Of a stretch of DNA of 64,000 nt, positions 1 through 8,631 are shown piece after piece. How positions within the stretch are numbered: position 1 is the first letter of the stretch; each line of letters begins with the position of its first letter. Below the pieces are notes generated by a model, which was not told where the DNA came from, did not search any database, and was given only the letters and a program-made list of their open reading frames with translations. The stretch is from Pseudodesulfovibrio sp. S3 (GTDB taxonomy: Bacteria; Desulfobacterota; Desulfovibrionia; Desulfovibrionales; Desulfovibrionaceae). The stretch is from contig NZ_QTZO01000011.1 in assembly GCF_004025585.1 (NCBI RefSeq), positions 1 to 64,000 on the forward strand. The letters are read 5' to 3'. Both the position numbers and the translations under genes were made by a program.

Positions 1-407
1 GCCACCCCGAATCGATCAGCTTCTTGCCGCCGATCACCGGGCGGCCAAAATCCAATGCCGCATTTTTTTGGTTCTTTTTTGGGGCGGCTCAGCCAAAAAA
101 GAACCCCGCCGGGAGGGCAGAAAAAAAACATGGAGGAGCGATGAGCGACGGCTCTTCTTCAGACTTGCTGAAAGGGGAACACGCACACATCCGCGAAGAA
201 GGACATGGAATGCCTTTGGGGCGGCAAGCCCCAAACAATGCCTCCCGCGCCAAAGGCGCACATCCCAAAAGAAGAAGCCGCCCCCCTGGGCGGCCTTCCT
301 TATTTCTTCAGGCCCGCTGCCCAAAGCGAAAGCCAGTGCAACGTCAGCCCGCTGCCCGAAGCGAACCACCCTTTGACACACCGACGGCGGTGTGGGAAAT
401 TGCCCCC
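1..407. other. Non-coding, hairpin-rich stretch
   Basis: No convincing gene is visible here. One forward frame stays open from base 2 to 376, but its product is Arg/Lys/Pro-rich low-complexity sequence with no family features. The stretch holds several perfect inverted repeats: 70-82 with 93-105, 215-222 with 228-235, and 277-283 with 288-294. It also has a near-identical 19-bp direct repeat (GCCCGCTGCCC followed by A/G and AAGCGAA) around 311-330 and 348-367. The first 60 bases could be the edge of a gene lying outside the window on either strand, which cannot be decided from here. Confidence 0.5.
70..105. repeat. Perfect 13-bp inverted repeat with A/T tracts
   Basis: The arms 70-82 (GGTTCTTTTTTGG) and 93-105 are exact reverse complements around a 10-base GC-rich loop. 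Each arm carries a run of six T or A. This could be a bidirectional terminator for a gene left of the window, or a member of a dispersed intergenic hairpin family. It does not end in a clean U-tract after a GC stem, so a repeat is as likely as a terminator. Confidence 0.5.
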
Positions 408-824
408 ATGTTCAACGTCACGCAATTGATTGCCGAGGAGCATATCAAACGCGCCCAGCGCGAGGGTAAATTCGACAACCTTGAGGGTAAGGGCAAACCG
501 CTGCCGCCCGACGAAGCCGAGAATCTGCCCGCTGACCTGCGCATGGCCTATCGTGTGCTGAGAAGCTCGGGCTATATCCCGGCGGATATCGCTGAAGAAA
601 AGGAAATCATACGCACCATTGACCTTTTGGCCTATATGAAGGACGAACGGGAGCGGTATCTCCAGATACAAAAACTGAACGTCATGATCATGAAGATGAA
701 TGAACAGAGGAACCGCCCGGTGAATCTGGACAGCTCGGACGAATACTACCGGCGCATCGTGGAAAAAGTCCGGATCGCCGAAGAACGATTCAATAAACCA
801 ATGCAACACGACAACAAAGAGTAA
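408..824 (+). CDS. DUF1992 (DnaJ homologue subfamily C member 28-like) protein
   Basis: This 138-residue soluble protein begins MFNVTQLIAEEHIKRA. It contains the DUF1992 signature: an acidic helical start, then the LEGKGKPLP segment at about residues 25-34 and the YIPADIAEEKEI segment in the middle. The frame is open further upstream to base 24, but that extension is low-complexity and lacks the family pattern, so the ATG at 408 is preferred. The family has no firmly assigned activity; the DnaJ link is only a domain name. The stop lies 3 bases before era, so the two genes are probably co-transcribed. Confidence 0.8.
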   Translation: MFNVTQLIAEEHIKRAQREGKFDNLEGKGKPLPPDEAENLPADLRMAYRVLRSSGYIPADIAEEKEIIRTIDLLAYMKDERERYLQIQKLNVMIMKMNEQRNRPVNLDSSDEYYRRIVEKVRIAEERFNKPMQHDNKE

Positions 825-827
825 TAT

Positions 828-1736
828 ATGCACAAATTTGGAATGATCGCCCTGATCGGACCGCCCAATGCGGGAAAATCCACCCTGATGAACACCTATC
901 TGGGGCAAAAGGTGGCCATCGTATCACCCAAACCGCAGACCACCCGCAACCGGATCAGCGGCATCCTGACCACTGACGATGCCCAACTGGTCTTTCTGGA
1001 CACACCCGGCATCCACAGGCTGCGCGGCAAGATGAACCGCTTCCTGCTGGAGTCGGCATGGAACGCCCTTGCCTCTGCCGACGCAGTGGTGGTCCTCCTC
1101 GACGCGGCGCTCTACTGCTCCAAACCTCATCTGCTGGACAAGGAAATAGCACCGCTGGTCAAGCCCGTCAGTGAGGCAAACCGGCCCGTGCTGGTGGCCG
1201 TGAACAAGATCGATCGGGTCAAGGAAAAGGACCAGCTCCTGCCCTTCATGGCCCGTATCGCCGAACTGTGGCCCGATGCCGAATACATCCCGGTATCCGC
1301 CTTGCGTGGCAAAGGAACGGACAAACTCCTGGAGCGCATCCTCGCCTTCACCCCCGAAGGACCCCAGATGTTCCCGGAAGACCAAATCTCCACGGTCCCC
1401 ATGCGCTTCATGGCCTCGGAAATCATCCGGGAAAAACTGTTCTTCTCCCTCCAGCAGGAGCTTCCATACTCAACGGCCGTGGAAATCGAGCAATGGGATG
1501 AAGAGTCGCGCAAGGACATGATCATCATCAACGCGGTCATCTACACCTCGCGCAAGAGCCACAAGGGCATGATCATCGGCAAACAGGGCGCGAACCTGAA
1601 ACAGATCGGCACCCAGGCCAGAATAGACATCGCCGAATTGACAGGCAGAAAGGTGCATTTGGAGATGTGGGTCAAGGTACGCGAAGGGTGGACCGAGGAC
1701 CCAGGCTTCCTGCGAGCGCTTGGCTTGGGCGAATAG
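828..1736 (+). CDS. era: GTPase Era
   Basis: Era is an essential GTPase that binds the 3' end of 16S rRNA and assists 30S subunit maturation. The 302 residues match the usual length. Visible motifs are G1 GPPNAGKS (residues 11-18), the switch II DTPG, NKID for guanine recognition and SAL for G5. The C-terminal KH RNA-binding domain carries [15 protein letters not shown]. The protein acts in the cytoplasm and at the inner membrane face. The gene follows the DUF1992 gene by 3 bases, so it is likely the second gene of a small operon. Confidence 0.97.
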   Translation: MHKFGMIALIGPPNAGKSTLMNTYLGQKVAIVSPKPQTTRNRISGILTTDDAQLVFLDTPGIHRLRGKMNRFLLESAWNALASADAVVVLLDAALYCSKPHLLDKEIAPLVKPVSEANRPVLVAVNKIDRVKEKDQLLPFMARIAELWPDAEYIPVSALRGKGTDKLLERILAFTPEGPQMFPEDQISTVPMRFMASEIIREKLFFSLQQELPYSTAVEIEQWDEESRKDMIIINAVIYTSRKSHKGMIIGKQGANLKQIGTQARIDIAELTGRKVHLEMWVKVREGWTEDPGFLRALGLGE

Positions 1737-1751
1737 CCGACTGTATATAAT
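1720..1751 (+). promoter_or_regulatory. Possible sigma70 promoter of the hybrid kinase gene
   Basis: A perfect TATAAT lies at 1746-1751, just after the era stop and about 40 bases before the kinase start. The best upstream -35-like hexamer is TTGGCT at 1720-1725, but the 20-base spacing is too long. Only the -10 element is convincing. Confidence 0.3.
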
Positions 1752-1789
1752 AACGCACTTGTAAGATTTTCACATTCTGGCATGGTGTC

Positions 1790-4294
1790 GTGGTGAGCAT
1801 AACAGCATGCATCCTCAAGTCTACGGGGCATGCGCCCCGTATGCTTGCCGGTCCGTTGGCCGCCATCGTCCTGTTTACAGCGATTCTTATCTTGCGACCC
1901 GCTTTTGCCGAACATACCGGCAACTCCCTGACCGCCGTGGTTCTGGCCGACTTCTCTCCGCTCTATGCCATGGACAAGTACGGCCTGCCCGACGGGTTCG
2001 CTCTGGATGTCTTCTCCAAGGTAACCGAGCTAGCCGGCCTTGACTACGATCTGTTGGTGGTCAAAAGTTGGGAAGAAGCCCTCGACGCCATCCGCACAGG
2101 CAAGGCCGACGTCATCCCAGGCATCGGCATTTCACCGGCCCGCCAAAAGGAATTCCAGTTCACCAGCGTCTTCGAAACCACTCCGGTTTCCTGTTTTGTC
2201 CGCAAGGACAGCAACATCCACGGCATCGACGACCTGCCCGACAACCGGACTGCCGTCTTGATGTCAAGCGCGGCCCAGTCCATGCTCAGCAAAGCGGGTT
2301 CGGTGCCTCTCACACCATATGCAACCCTGGATGAAGCCCTGCTCAGCCTGCTGTCAGGCAAGACGGACATCCTCGTGGCCCCGGCTCCGGTGGTCTGGAA
2401 AATGGCCCAGGCCGTCTCCCTGGACGACAGGATCGCACAGGTAGGGCAGCCGCTCATGGAACTCAAGCGCGGATACCTGCTGCGAAAAGAGGATGTATTG
2501 CTGGGCCAAAAGCTGGACTCCGCGCTGGACTCCTTTGTCGGTTCTCCCACCTTTCAACGCATATATCAAAAATGGTGGGTTCGGCCGCAGCCCTTCTGGA
2601 GCAGCGGCAAGATCGCCATCGGAGGACTTGCCGCCCTGATCTCGACTGCCATGGCTTTTGCCTTCTGGCGTTACCGATCATTGGACTCACTCAATCGCGA
2701 ACTCAAGGAAACGATGACCGCACGCCAGCAAGCGCTGGAGCGTCAAAAAGCCAGCGAGACGCGCCTCAACCGGGCACAGGCACTGACAACCATCGGCAGT
2801 TTCGAACGCGATCTATTAACAGGAGTGGGCCACTGGTCCGAAGGACTTCACAAGCTTCTGGGATTTCCCGTAGACAAACAGGCCCCGCCCATAGGCTCCT
2901 TCGTCAACATCATCCACCCGGATGACCGCGAGGCGTACTTGCTGGCCATCAACCTGCTCACGCCCGAGAGCCCCCACCACACCGGTGAATTCCGATTCAA
3001 GCCGCATGGCCAGGATGAATACCGCCATGCCACCTACTGCTACACCCACGAATTCTCTCCCGACGGCATCCCCATCAAGAGATTCGGTGCCATACAGGAC
3101 ATCACCGAACGCAAGCTCAGAGAAAGGGAGCTGCGCCAAGCCAAGGAGAAAGCTGAAACCGCCAGTCTGGCCAAGAGCGAATTCCTGGCCAACATGAGCC
3201 ACGAACTCAGGACGCCCCTCAACGGAGCCATGGGAATGCTGCAACTCATGGCCTTGGATGAGCTCAACCCCACCCAAAGGGATTATGTGGAGACCGCCCT
3301 GTTTTCCTGCAGGAACCTGACGCAGCTTATCTCCGATATTCTGGATCTATCCAAGGTAGAGGCCGGGAAATTGAAACTTTCGCCCGTGGTGATCCGTCCC
3401 AGGGATCTCATAAAGTCCGTGCACGACACCTTCAACAGAACGGCTGAGGACAAAGGCATCACGCTCAACATGCTGGTCGCGGAAGACATTCCCGAATACA
3501 TGATCGGCGATCCGGCCCGGCTTCGGCAGGTGCTTTTCAACCTGATTGGCAACGCCATCAAATTCACGGAAACCGGATCGGTCACCTTGGAGGTCTCCAA
3601 GGTGGCCCAAGACAAATCCGGCCTCTGCCGACTGCTTTTTTCCGTGATCGATACCGGCATCGGCGTACCTGACGATTTCGTCGACAAGGTCTTCGGCGCG
3701 TTCATCCAAGTGGACGGCGCTTACAACCGGAAATTCCAGGGAACCGGCCTCGGACTGCACATCGTAAAACGACTGGCCGACCTGATGAAGGGGCACATCA
3801 GCATCGAGAGTGAGGTGGGGCAGGGCACCACGGTCCATTTCAGCGCCGCCTTCCGCATCGCCGACAACGGCCTGCCCGACACCCATCAGGGACAACGCAT
3901 CGTCAGCACTGACGACCGCTCAAAGCGCATCCTGGTCGTGGAGGATGAACGGATCAACCAGATAGCCCTCTCAAAATTCGTGGAACGGATCGGCCATACC
4001 CCGGTTACAGCCTACAACGGAGAAATCGCCCTGAACACGCTCCTGTCGGAGGAGTTCGACCTGATTCTCATGGACATCCAAATGCCCGTCATGAACGGCA
4101 TCGAGGCCACCCACGCCATCCGCACCCTGCACAAGTTCCGTAAAGTCAGGTACATTCCCATAATCGCACTTACGGCCCATGCCATGTCCGGGGACCGGGA
4201 AGCGTTCATCAAGGCGGGAATGGACGATTACCTGTCCAAACCCATCAGCCTGGAAAAATTGAAGGCCTGTCTGGACAAACTGCTCGGAACGTGA
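1790..4294 (+). CDS. Hybrid sensor histidine kinase with periplasmic SBP_bac_3 sensor
   Basis: A signal/transmembrane segment (about residues 18-40) is followed by a family 3 solute-binding-like sensor domain (about 45-270) and a second transmembrane helix (about 272-292). A PAS_3 domain (about 325-440), HisKA, HATPase and a C-terminal receiver domain come next. The phosphoacceptor His is residue 471 in SHELRTPLN. The receiver Asp is residue 762 in LMDIQMP. The sensor probably reads an amino acid or similar small solute outside the inner membrane. The receiver would need an HPt partner, and two stand-alone HPt genes occur later in the window. The start is a GTG; an ATG at 1841 is the alternative. 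No cognate response regulator gene is adjacent. Confidence 0.9.
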   Translation: MVSITACILKSTGHAPRMLAGPLAAIVLFTAILILRPAFAEHTGNSLTAVVLADFSPLYAMDKYGLPDGFALDVFSKVTELAGLDYDLLVVKSWEEALDAIRTGKADVIPGIGISPARQKEFQFTSVFETTPVSCFVRKDSNIHGIDDLPDNRTAVLMSSAAQSMLSKAGSVPLTPYATLDEALLSLLSGKTDILVAPAPVVWKMAQAVSLDDRIAQVGQPLMELKRGYLLRKEDVLLGQKLDSALDSFVGSPTFQRIYQKWWVRPQPFWSSGKIAIGGLAALISTAMAFAFWRYRSLDSLNRELKETMTARQQALERQKASETRLNRAQALTTIGSFERDLLTGVGHWSEGLHKLLGFPVDKQAPPIGSFVNIIHPDDREAYLLAINLLTPESPHHTGEFRFKPHGQDEYRHATYCYTHEFSPDGIPIKRFGAIQDITERKLRERELRQAKEKAETASLAKSEFLANMSHELRTPLNGAMGMLQLMALDELNPTQRDYVETALFSCRNLTQLISDILDLSKVEAGKLKLSPVVIRPRDLIKSVHDTFNRTAEDKGITLNMLVAEDIPEYMIGDPARLRQVLFNLIGNAIKFTETGSVTLEVSKVAQDKSGLCRLLFSVIDTGIGVPDDFVDKVFGAFIQVDGAYNRKFQGTGLGLHIVKRLADLMKGHISIESEVGQGTTVHFSAAFRIADNGLPDTHQGQRIVSTDDRSKRILVVEDERINQIALSKFVERIGHTPVTAYNGEIALNTLLSEEFDLILMDIQMPVMNGIEATHAIRTLHKFRKVRYIPIIALTAHAMSGDREAFIKAGMDDYLSKPISLEKLKACLDKLLGT

Positions 4295-4308
4295 TCACCC
4301 GTGCCGAT

Positions 4309-4360
4309 AGACAGGAAAAGGCCGCTGTTCCGGCATTGGAACAGCGGCCTTTTCCTGTCT
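4309..4360. terminator. Bidirectional terminator, perfect 23-bp stem
   Basis: Arms 4309-4331 and 4338-4360 are exact reverse complements around the loop GGCATT. The stem is GC-rich at the top (GGCCGCTGTTCC) and has A- and T-containing flanks on both sides. It lies between the convergent kinase gene and the EF-hand gene and can serve both. Confidence 0.9.
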
Positions 4361-4370
4361 GCCATCGGGA

Positions 4371-4628
4371 CTAATGGCCTTCGTCGAATCCCTGCCCTGC
4401 CTTATAGGCTTCCCATTCCTCATGGGTCACATCGCCATTCTTGTCGGCATCGGCCTGTTCAAAGACAGAAGTGTCTCCATCGGAAAAGGCCACCAGGAAT
4501 TCACTCTTGGACATGCAGCCATCCACGTCGGCATCCAGGGAGAAGAAACAGACATTGTAATTGGTCTGTGCCGCCACAGGCTGACACATGAAGCAGACCA
4601 GGATCAGGACAAAAAACAGTTTTTTCAT
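4371..4628 (-). CDS. Small exported EF-hand calcium-binding protein
   Basis: This 85-residue protein has a Sec signal peptide (MKKLFFVLILVCFMCQPVAA) and two EF-hand loops: DADVDGCMSKSEF, then DADKNGDVTHEEW. Both keep the acidic positions needed for calcium. It is probably periplasmic. It starts 24 bases after the CsoR-family gene on the same strand, so it is probably co-transcribed with that regulator. Two extra Cys residues near the first loop could form a disulfide. Its role in the neighbouring sulfur operon is unknown. Confidence 0.75.
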   Translation of the reverse strand: MKKLFFVLILVCFMCQPVAAQTNYNVCFFSLDADVDGCMSKSEFLVAFSDGDTSVFEQADADKNGDVTHEEWEAYKAGQGFDEGH

Positions 4629-4652
4629 TTAGACTCCATATATTTCAATCAA

Positions 4653-4949
4653 CTAACCTTCAATAAAACCGGTCACGACATTGATAAACTTATTCAGGGA
4701 TTCCTTCGCATCATGGCCCGCCTCAATGGATTCGGCATAACACCTGAGCAAATACCGTTTCAGGATCAGCTTGTTGGCCGACTGAAGTGCCGACCGGACG
4801 GCCTTGACCTGAACCAGTATGTCTTCACATTCCTTGCCCGCCTCGATCATGCCCTGTATACCACGGACCTGACCTTCAATCCGTTTCATACGGGACAGGA
4901 CGTTTTTCTTGATCGCCTCTTCTTCCATGGTTGTCGTCTCGTCCATCAT
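4653..4949 (-). CDS. CsoR/CstR-family (DUF156) transcriptional repressor
   Basis: This 98-residue all-helical protein has the DUF156 core (RMKRIEGQVRGIQGMIE). CsoR copper sensors use a Cys-His-Cys set. Here Cys41 and Cys70 keep the usual 29-residue spacing, but the position four before Cys70 is Tyr66 rather than His. Loss of that His with retention of both Cys is the pattern of CstR persulfide sensors, which control rhodanese and sulfur genes. The neighbourhood contains rhodanese and sulfur-redox genes, so a sulfane-sulfur sensor is more likely than a copper sensor. A good AAGGAG site precedes the double ATG. It is divergent from the TorD-like gene. Confidence 0.85.
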   Translation of the reverse strand: MMDETTTMEEEAIKKNVLSRMKRIEGQVRGIQGMIEAGKECEDILVQVKAVRSALQSANKLILKRYLLRCYAESIEAGHDAKESLNKFINVVTGFIEG

Positions 4950-4996
4950 GCTCTCCTTGCTATCTCACCATGTTCCCGTTGCCCTGCAACATTCTT

Positions 4997-5016
4997 TACC
5001 TTACTGTCGTAGGGTA
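4997..5016. promoter_or_regulatory. Candidate operator palindrome between csoR-like and torD-like genes
   Basis: TACCTTAC and GTAGGGTA form an 8-bp inverted repeat with one mismatch around TGTC, midway between the divergent starts at 4949 and 5046. Its TACC/GGTA ends resemble the C-tract/G-tract ends of CsoR-family operators. Autoregulation by the neighbouring repressor is a reasonable guess. Confidence 0.4.
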
Positions 5017-5045
5017 TTTCCCATTGCACCTACGGAGGTTCATCC

Positions 5046-5663
5046 ATGACTGTTTCCGACACCAAGACCTTCCTGCTCAACCTCGTGGAGCTGTGCGTCA
5101 CCGTCTTTCGCGGACCCGATGCAGACACATGGTCAAAAATGGCAGACTCTGGATTGCCTGAACTCCTCGACCGTGTCCAGGGAATTCCCGGCTTCCCGGC
5201 CGCTCCTGTCCGGGGACTCGCAAAAGCCCTGTCGGACTGTCGCCGGACCGGGGGATTCTCGCCCCTGGAGACCGAATATGTCCGCCTGTTCATTGCGTGT
5301 CCGGGCGGCGTCCCCGCCCCGCTCTACCAGTCCTGCCACCAGGACACGCAACCCCGAACCATGGGCCAAAGCGCCCTGGACATGCAGTCCCGCCTCGATG
5401 AAGCTGGCCTTGAAATTTCCCTGCCTTCCAACGAACCGCCCGACCACCTGACCATCGAACTCGAATACCTTTTCTTCCTGCTCTCCGAAGAATGGTTCCG
5501 GGACGCTTCCCGTGCCGGCCGGGGTATTGATTTCGCCTCAACGGTCATGCTGCCCTGGGTGCGCCGTTTCCGCAACGCCGTGGCCGCAGCCGATCCGCAC
5601 CCTGTTTTCCTGCACACGGCGGACATCGCCGTGGTCATGCTCGAAGCCCTGGTCAAGACCTAG
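5046..5663 (+). CDS. TorD/DmsD-family molybdoenzyme chaperone
   Basis: This 205-residue cytoplasmic helical protein has the TorD-family signature in EPPDHLTIELEYLFFLL and the upstream LETEYVRLFI and LYQSCHQ segments. These chaperones bind the Tat signal of a molybdopterin enzyme and help cofactor loading before export. The obvious client is the Tat-type molybdopterin oxidoreductase at 9364-11559. A GGAGG site lies 8 bases before the ATG. Its last 4 bases overlap the 3' end of the convergent rhodanese-thioredoxin gene. It has its own promoter region shared with the divergent csoR-like gene. Confidence 0.85.
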   Translation: MTVSDTKTFLLNLVELCVTVFRGPDADTWSKMADSGLPELLDRVQGIPGFPAAPVRGLAKALSDCRRTGGFSPLETEYVRLFIACPGGVPAPLYQSCHQDTQPRTMGQSALDMQSRLDEAGLEISLPSNEPPDHLTIELEYLFFLLSEEWFRDASRAGRGIDFASTVMLPWVRRFRNAVAAADPHPVFLHTADIAVVMLEALVKT

Positions 5664-6673
5664 TCAGTCCCCTCGGCCTTGACAACGGCTGCACGGAGCA
5701 CGCTCAGGAACCGCTCGTCCGGCTCGAAATACCCGCGCTTGATCAGTTCTATGGTCCAGGTGCCGTCGCCTTCGGCGCGCACCAGATAGGCCAACGGCAG
5801 TTCTGCCTGGCCCAGGCACTCGAAAATCTGTCCGCCCTTGTCCGAGAACAGAGGGTAGGCCACATCGTAATGTTTCCTGAAGCTGACCACGGCCCTGTTG
5901 GAATCGTAGACCCCAAGGCCGATGATCTTGAGCCGCCCGGCCAGCACCGGGTCCGCCTCCACCTGCTTGAAAAACCGCGTCAGCTTCTTGGTTTCGGCCA
6001 CGCAATCGCTGCACAGGGTGTTGTAGAGCTGGATAAGCAGGAACCGGGCCTTCAATTCCGAGAGTTGCAGGAACCTGGTCCCTTCGGGCAGGTCCAGGTA
6101 TGCCCGGTCCTCGTCCCCGTTCAACACCGCCACCCGACAGGTTGGGAACGAATCCCCCACGGTCAGGATATGCTTTTCTTCCTTCACTCCGACCACGAGA
6201 TCGGGATACCGCGCCTTCCAGCCGTGGAACCCTGCCGGATATCGGTATACCCGTGAATAACCGAGACGCACTGCCCAGCGCGCCGCAATGGAGCTGCGCA
6301 GTCACCTGAAGCTCCGGCAATAGATGACCAAGGCCCGCTTCTTGTCGCCGGTCAGGGCTTCCAGGGCCTGGCCCTTGGCCTGTGGCAGGTCCATGTTGTC
6401 GCCCAGGTCGAATTCCAGGTTGACGGCTTTCGGAATATGCCCGGCCGCGAACTCATAATCGGCCCGCGCATCGAGCAGGACCATGTCCCCGCCGCTCTCG
6501 ATGAGCGCCTTGAGCCCCGCGTCGTCCAGCAGGGCATACCCCTCACGCTCCGCCTCGGCCTTGGCAGAGGACCACCATGCCTCGTTTTCATCCGCCCATG
6601 CGGGCCGGAAGCCCACAAAGCACAAGGCGAGGAGCAGACATGCAACATAGGAATATGTTCTTGGCATATGCAC
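5660..6673 (-). CDS. Exported rhodanese-thioredoxin fusion with in-frame TGA (candidate selenocysteine)
   Basis: The reading frame runs from 6673 to 5660 and is interrupted only by TGA at 6302-6304 (codon 124). Before the TGA are a signal peptide and a rhodanese domain ending YCRSFR. After it the same frame continues LRSSIAARWAVRLGY and YRYPAGFHGW, the normal end of a rhodanese domain. A thioredoxin/TlpA-like domain with Cys221-x2-Cys224 (CSDC) follows. The two clean C-x4-C rhodanese domains of the adjacent gene show that the TGA replaces the second Cys, giving Cys119-x4-Sec124. Selenocysteine insertion explains this better than a random nonsense mutation, though a pseudogene cannot be excluded. 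It is the last gene of the sulfur operon and probably reduces or relays sulfane sulfur in the periplasm. Confidence 0.75.
6271..6301 (-). other. Stem-loop directly downstream of the TGA, candidate SECIS
   Basis: Immediately after the TGA, in the mRNA sense, CUGCGCAGC (6293-6301) can pair with GCUGGGCAG (6271-6279). This gives 8 pairs with one G-G mismatch around a 13-base loop containing GCGG. Bacterial SECIS elements are stem-loops just 3' of the UGA. This one starts closer to the UGA than classical examples and lacks an obvious G in the first loop positions, so the assignment is tentative. Confidence 0.4.
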
Positions 6674-6735
6674 TCCCCGCCTTTGTAGTATCGTGACGGC
6701 CTGCCGGAACGGGTTCCGGCTATTTCGATCATCCC

Positions 6736-7833
6736 CTACTTGTTGGGATGAACCTCGTAGCTGTTGTCTTCGCCGAAGGCGTTGGTGGCTTCGAGATAGA
6801 AGACATCCTTGACGTCGGGACGAAGATCCTTGAACAGGTAGAACGCCTCGCCGGCCCTGGCTCCGGTGGCACAGGAAAAGACGATGGGCCTGTCGGTCGG
6901 AATTTCGCCGGCCTTCTTCTCAACCATGTTGACCGGCATGTTGATGGCGGACGGAAAGTGCCCTGCGGCGTACTCCTCGGGGTCGCGCACGTCGATGAGC
7001 AGGATGGCCTCCGGGTTTTCCTTGATGGTCTTCAGGAACCACTCGGTGTCCACCGCGCCTTCAGCTTCCCCGGCCTTGACCGCGGTGTCGGCGCCGCCGA
7101 ACATCTCCTTCCAGCCGGGGTATCCGGATTCGGCGACCACGACATTCTTGTAGCCGAGGTAACGGGCCTTGATTGCAGACTTGTGGGACAGGGCACAGGC
7201 ATATCCGCCGCAGTAGTAGACCAGGGTGGTCTCCACCTTGTCGATGGGCAGCAGGCCGCGCTTGTCCGCAAAATCCTTCTCGGGAATACCGATGGCGGAC
7301 GGGATGGCCCCGTCCAGGAACTTCTTGTACGGACGGGCGTCGATGAGCATGTACTTTTCACCGGCGGAAATCCTGGCGTTCAGGTTCTCGAGACCGATGG
7401 AATAGTAAGGTGCGTTCTTCTTGAAATCCGGGAAACCGGCGGCATAGACCTTGACGTTGGTATACCCCAGGGCCTCGGCCGCATACGCGGACTTGTGAGA
7501 CAGGGGGCAATCGAATCCGCCGCAATAGAAGATCAGCAGATCGTCCTTCTTGGCAGGCAGCTGGTCGACCATCTTGTCGAACTGGCTGGTCGGAATGGAC
7601 ACTGCTGTAGGAATGTACCCATCGACATACTTGGGCTTGTAGGGCCTGGAGTCGACGATCATCACGCCCTTGGGCTGGGGCATCTTGGCATACTTGGCCA
7701 CGAACTTGTAATCAACAATGGAGTGGAACTCCTTGAACACGGGCTTCTTGGCCTCTTCGGCCACGGCCACGCCGCCCATCGCCACCACGGCGAAGACCAG
7801 CATCATGGCAACGGCAAACATTCTCTTGTACAT
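6736..7833 (-). CDS. Periplasmic triple-rhodanese sulfurtransferase
   Basis: This 365-residue protein has a Sec signal peptide and three rhodanese domains. Domains 1 and 2 (about residues 40-140 and 150-250) carry paired cysteines: YCGGFDCPLSHKSA and YCGGYACALSHKSA. Domain 3 (about 265-360) carries a single active-site Cys in SCATGARAG. Rhodaneses carry sulfane sulfur on the active-site Cys, so the protein probably accepts or delivers sulfur for the molybdoenzyme complex encoded upstream in the same operon. It lies between the cytochrome b gene and the rhodanese-thioredoxin gene, with short gaps of 62-66 bases. Confidence 0.9.
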   Translation of the reverse strand: MYKRMFAVAMMLVFAVVAMGGVAVAEEAKKPVFKEFHSIVDYKFVAKYAKMPQPKGVMIVDSRPYKPKYVDGYIPTAVSIPTSQFDKMVDQLPAKKDDLLIFYCGGFDCPLSHKSAYAAEALGYTNVKVYAAGFPDFKKNAPYYSIGLENLNARISAGEKYMLIDARPYKKFLDGAIPSAIGIPEKDFADKRGLLPIDKVETTLVYYCGGYACALSHKSAIKARYLGYKNVVVAESGYPGWKEMFGGADTAVKAGEAEGAVDTEWFLKTIKENPEAILLIDVRDPEEYAAGHFPSAINMPVNMVEKKAGEIPTDRPIVFSCATGARAGEAFYLFKDLRPDVKDVFYLEATNAFGEDNSYEVHPNK

Positions 7834-7899
7834 AACACACTCCCTACCTAAAGGATTTTTTCCCTTCCTGCCGGTTGAGACAGGACCCTCTTTTCTATC

Positions 7900-8631
7900 C
7901 TATTCCGAGACTTGCTCACCCTCGGACTTGACCTTGTTCCACCACAGACGATGATGATGCTTGGCGTAATTCCCGGGGACCACGCCGGTGAACATGGACT
8001 TGAAGCCGGGCCGTTCCTCCGGCGAAATGGCCGCCATGTAGATATGCACCAGCAGGCCCGCAAAAACCAGGCCCACGCTGATGAAGTGCAGGGCCACGGA
8101 CCAGCCGACCATGCCGGTGGCCTCGGCCCCGAAAGTGCGGTCGGACAGGTACATGATCACGCCGGTGACGGCAATGACGACACCGCCCACCACGGATGCC
8201 TGGGCAAATGCCTTCTGACCCATGTTGTAGTATCCCTGGTCAGGCAACTCCGGGTCCATGCCGACCATTTTCAAGGCCTTGGGACCCAGGGTCATCAGGA
8301 CCATCTTCTTGAGCAGCCAGGCCATGTCGCGGGCCGGACTGACTGCAAAGACCTCGGCCAGGAAGAACCTCGCTCCCCTGAAGTTGACCAGCAAATAGAA
8401 CAGGAACCCCAATATCCAGACGATCCCGATGCCCTCATGGATGGTCAGCAGGTTTCCGCCGCCGCCCACCAGGGAACGCATGGCCTCGGGATACCCCGAA
8501 CCGAACGGATCGATGGCAGGATTCCGGATCAAGCCCACGCCGGTGAGCAGGAGCAGCAGCCAGCAGGCCGCATTGAACCAGTGAATGAAGATATCGGACT
8601 TGTCATGCCGTTTGAAGAGCGTGTTAGGCAT
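7900..8631 (-). CDS. Cytochrome b subunit of molybdopterin oxidoreductase (FdnI-like)
   Basis: This 243-residue membrane protein has about four to five transmembrane helices. Candidate heme-ligating His residues are visible near FIHWFNAACW, LTIHEGIGI, VALHF and LVHIYM. This arrangement matches the diheme cytochrome b subunits of formate dehydrogenase and related complexes, which link periplasmic enzymes to the quinone pool. The ATG at 8631 is chosen because it gives the conserved start MPNTLFKRHDKSDIFIHW and overlaps the end of the ferredoxin subunit gene by 8 bases. Confidence 0.9.
   Translation of the reverse strand: MPNTLFKRHDKSDIFIHWFNAACWLLLLLTGVGLIRNPAIDPFGSGYPEAMRSLVGGGGNLLTIHEGIGIVWILGFLFYLLVNFRGARFFLAEVFAVSPARDMAWLLKKMVLMTLGPKALKMVGMDPELPDQGYYNMGQKAFAQASVVGGVVIAVTGVIMYLSDRTFGAEATGMVGWSVALHFISVGLVFAGLLVHIYMAAISPEERPGFKSMFTGVVPGNYAKHHHRLWWNKVKSEGEQVSE

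Noticed and set aside
2-376. Open forward frame at the left edge
   Set aside because: The translation is low-complexity and basic, without a start signal or family pattern. The overlapping hairpins also argue against coding.
6302-6304. The TGA taken as the end of one gene, with a second independent gene starting at 6271
   Set aside because: The two parts are in the same frame, complete one rhodanese domain and have no ribosome site between them, so they are treated as one gene with a recoded or mutated codon.
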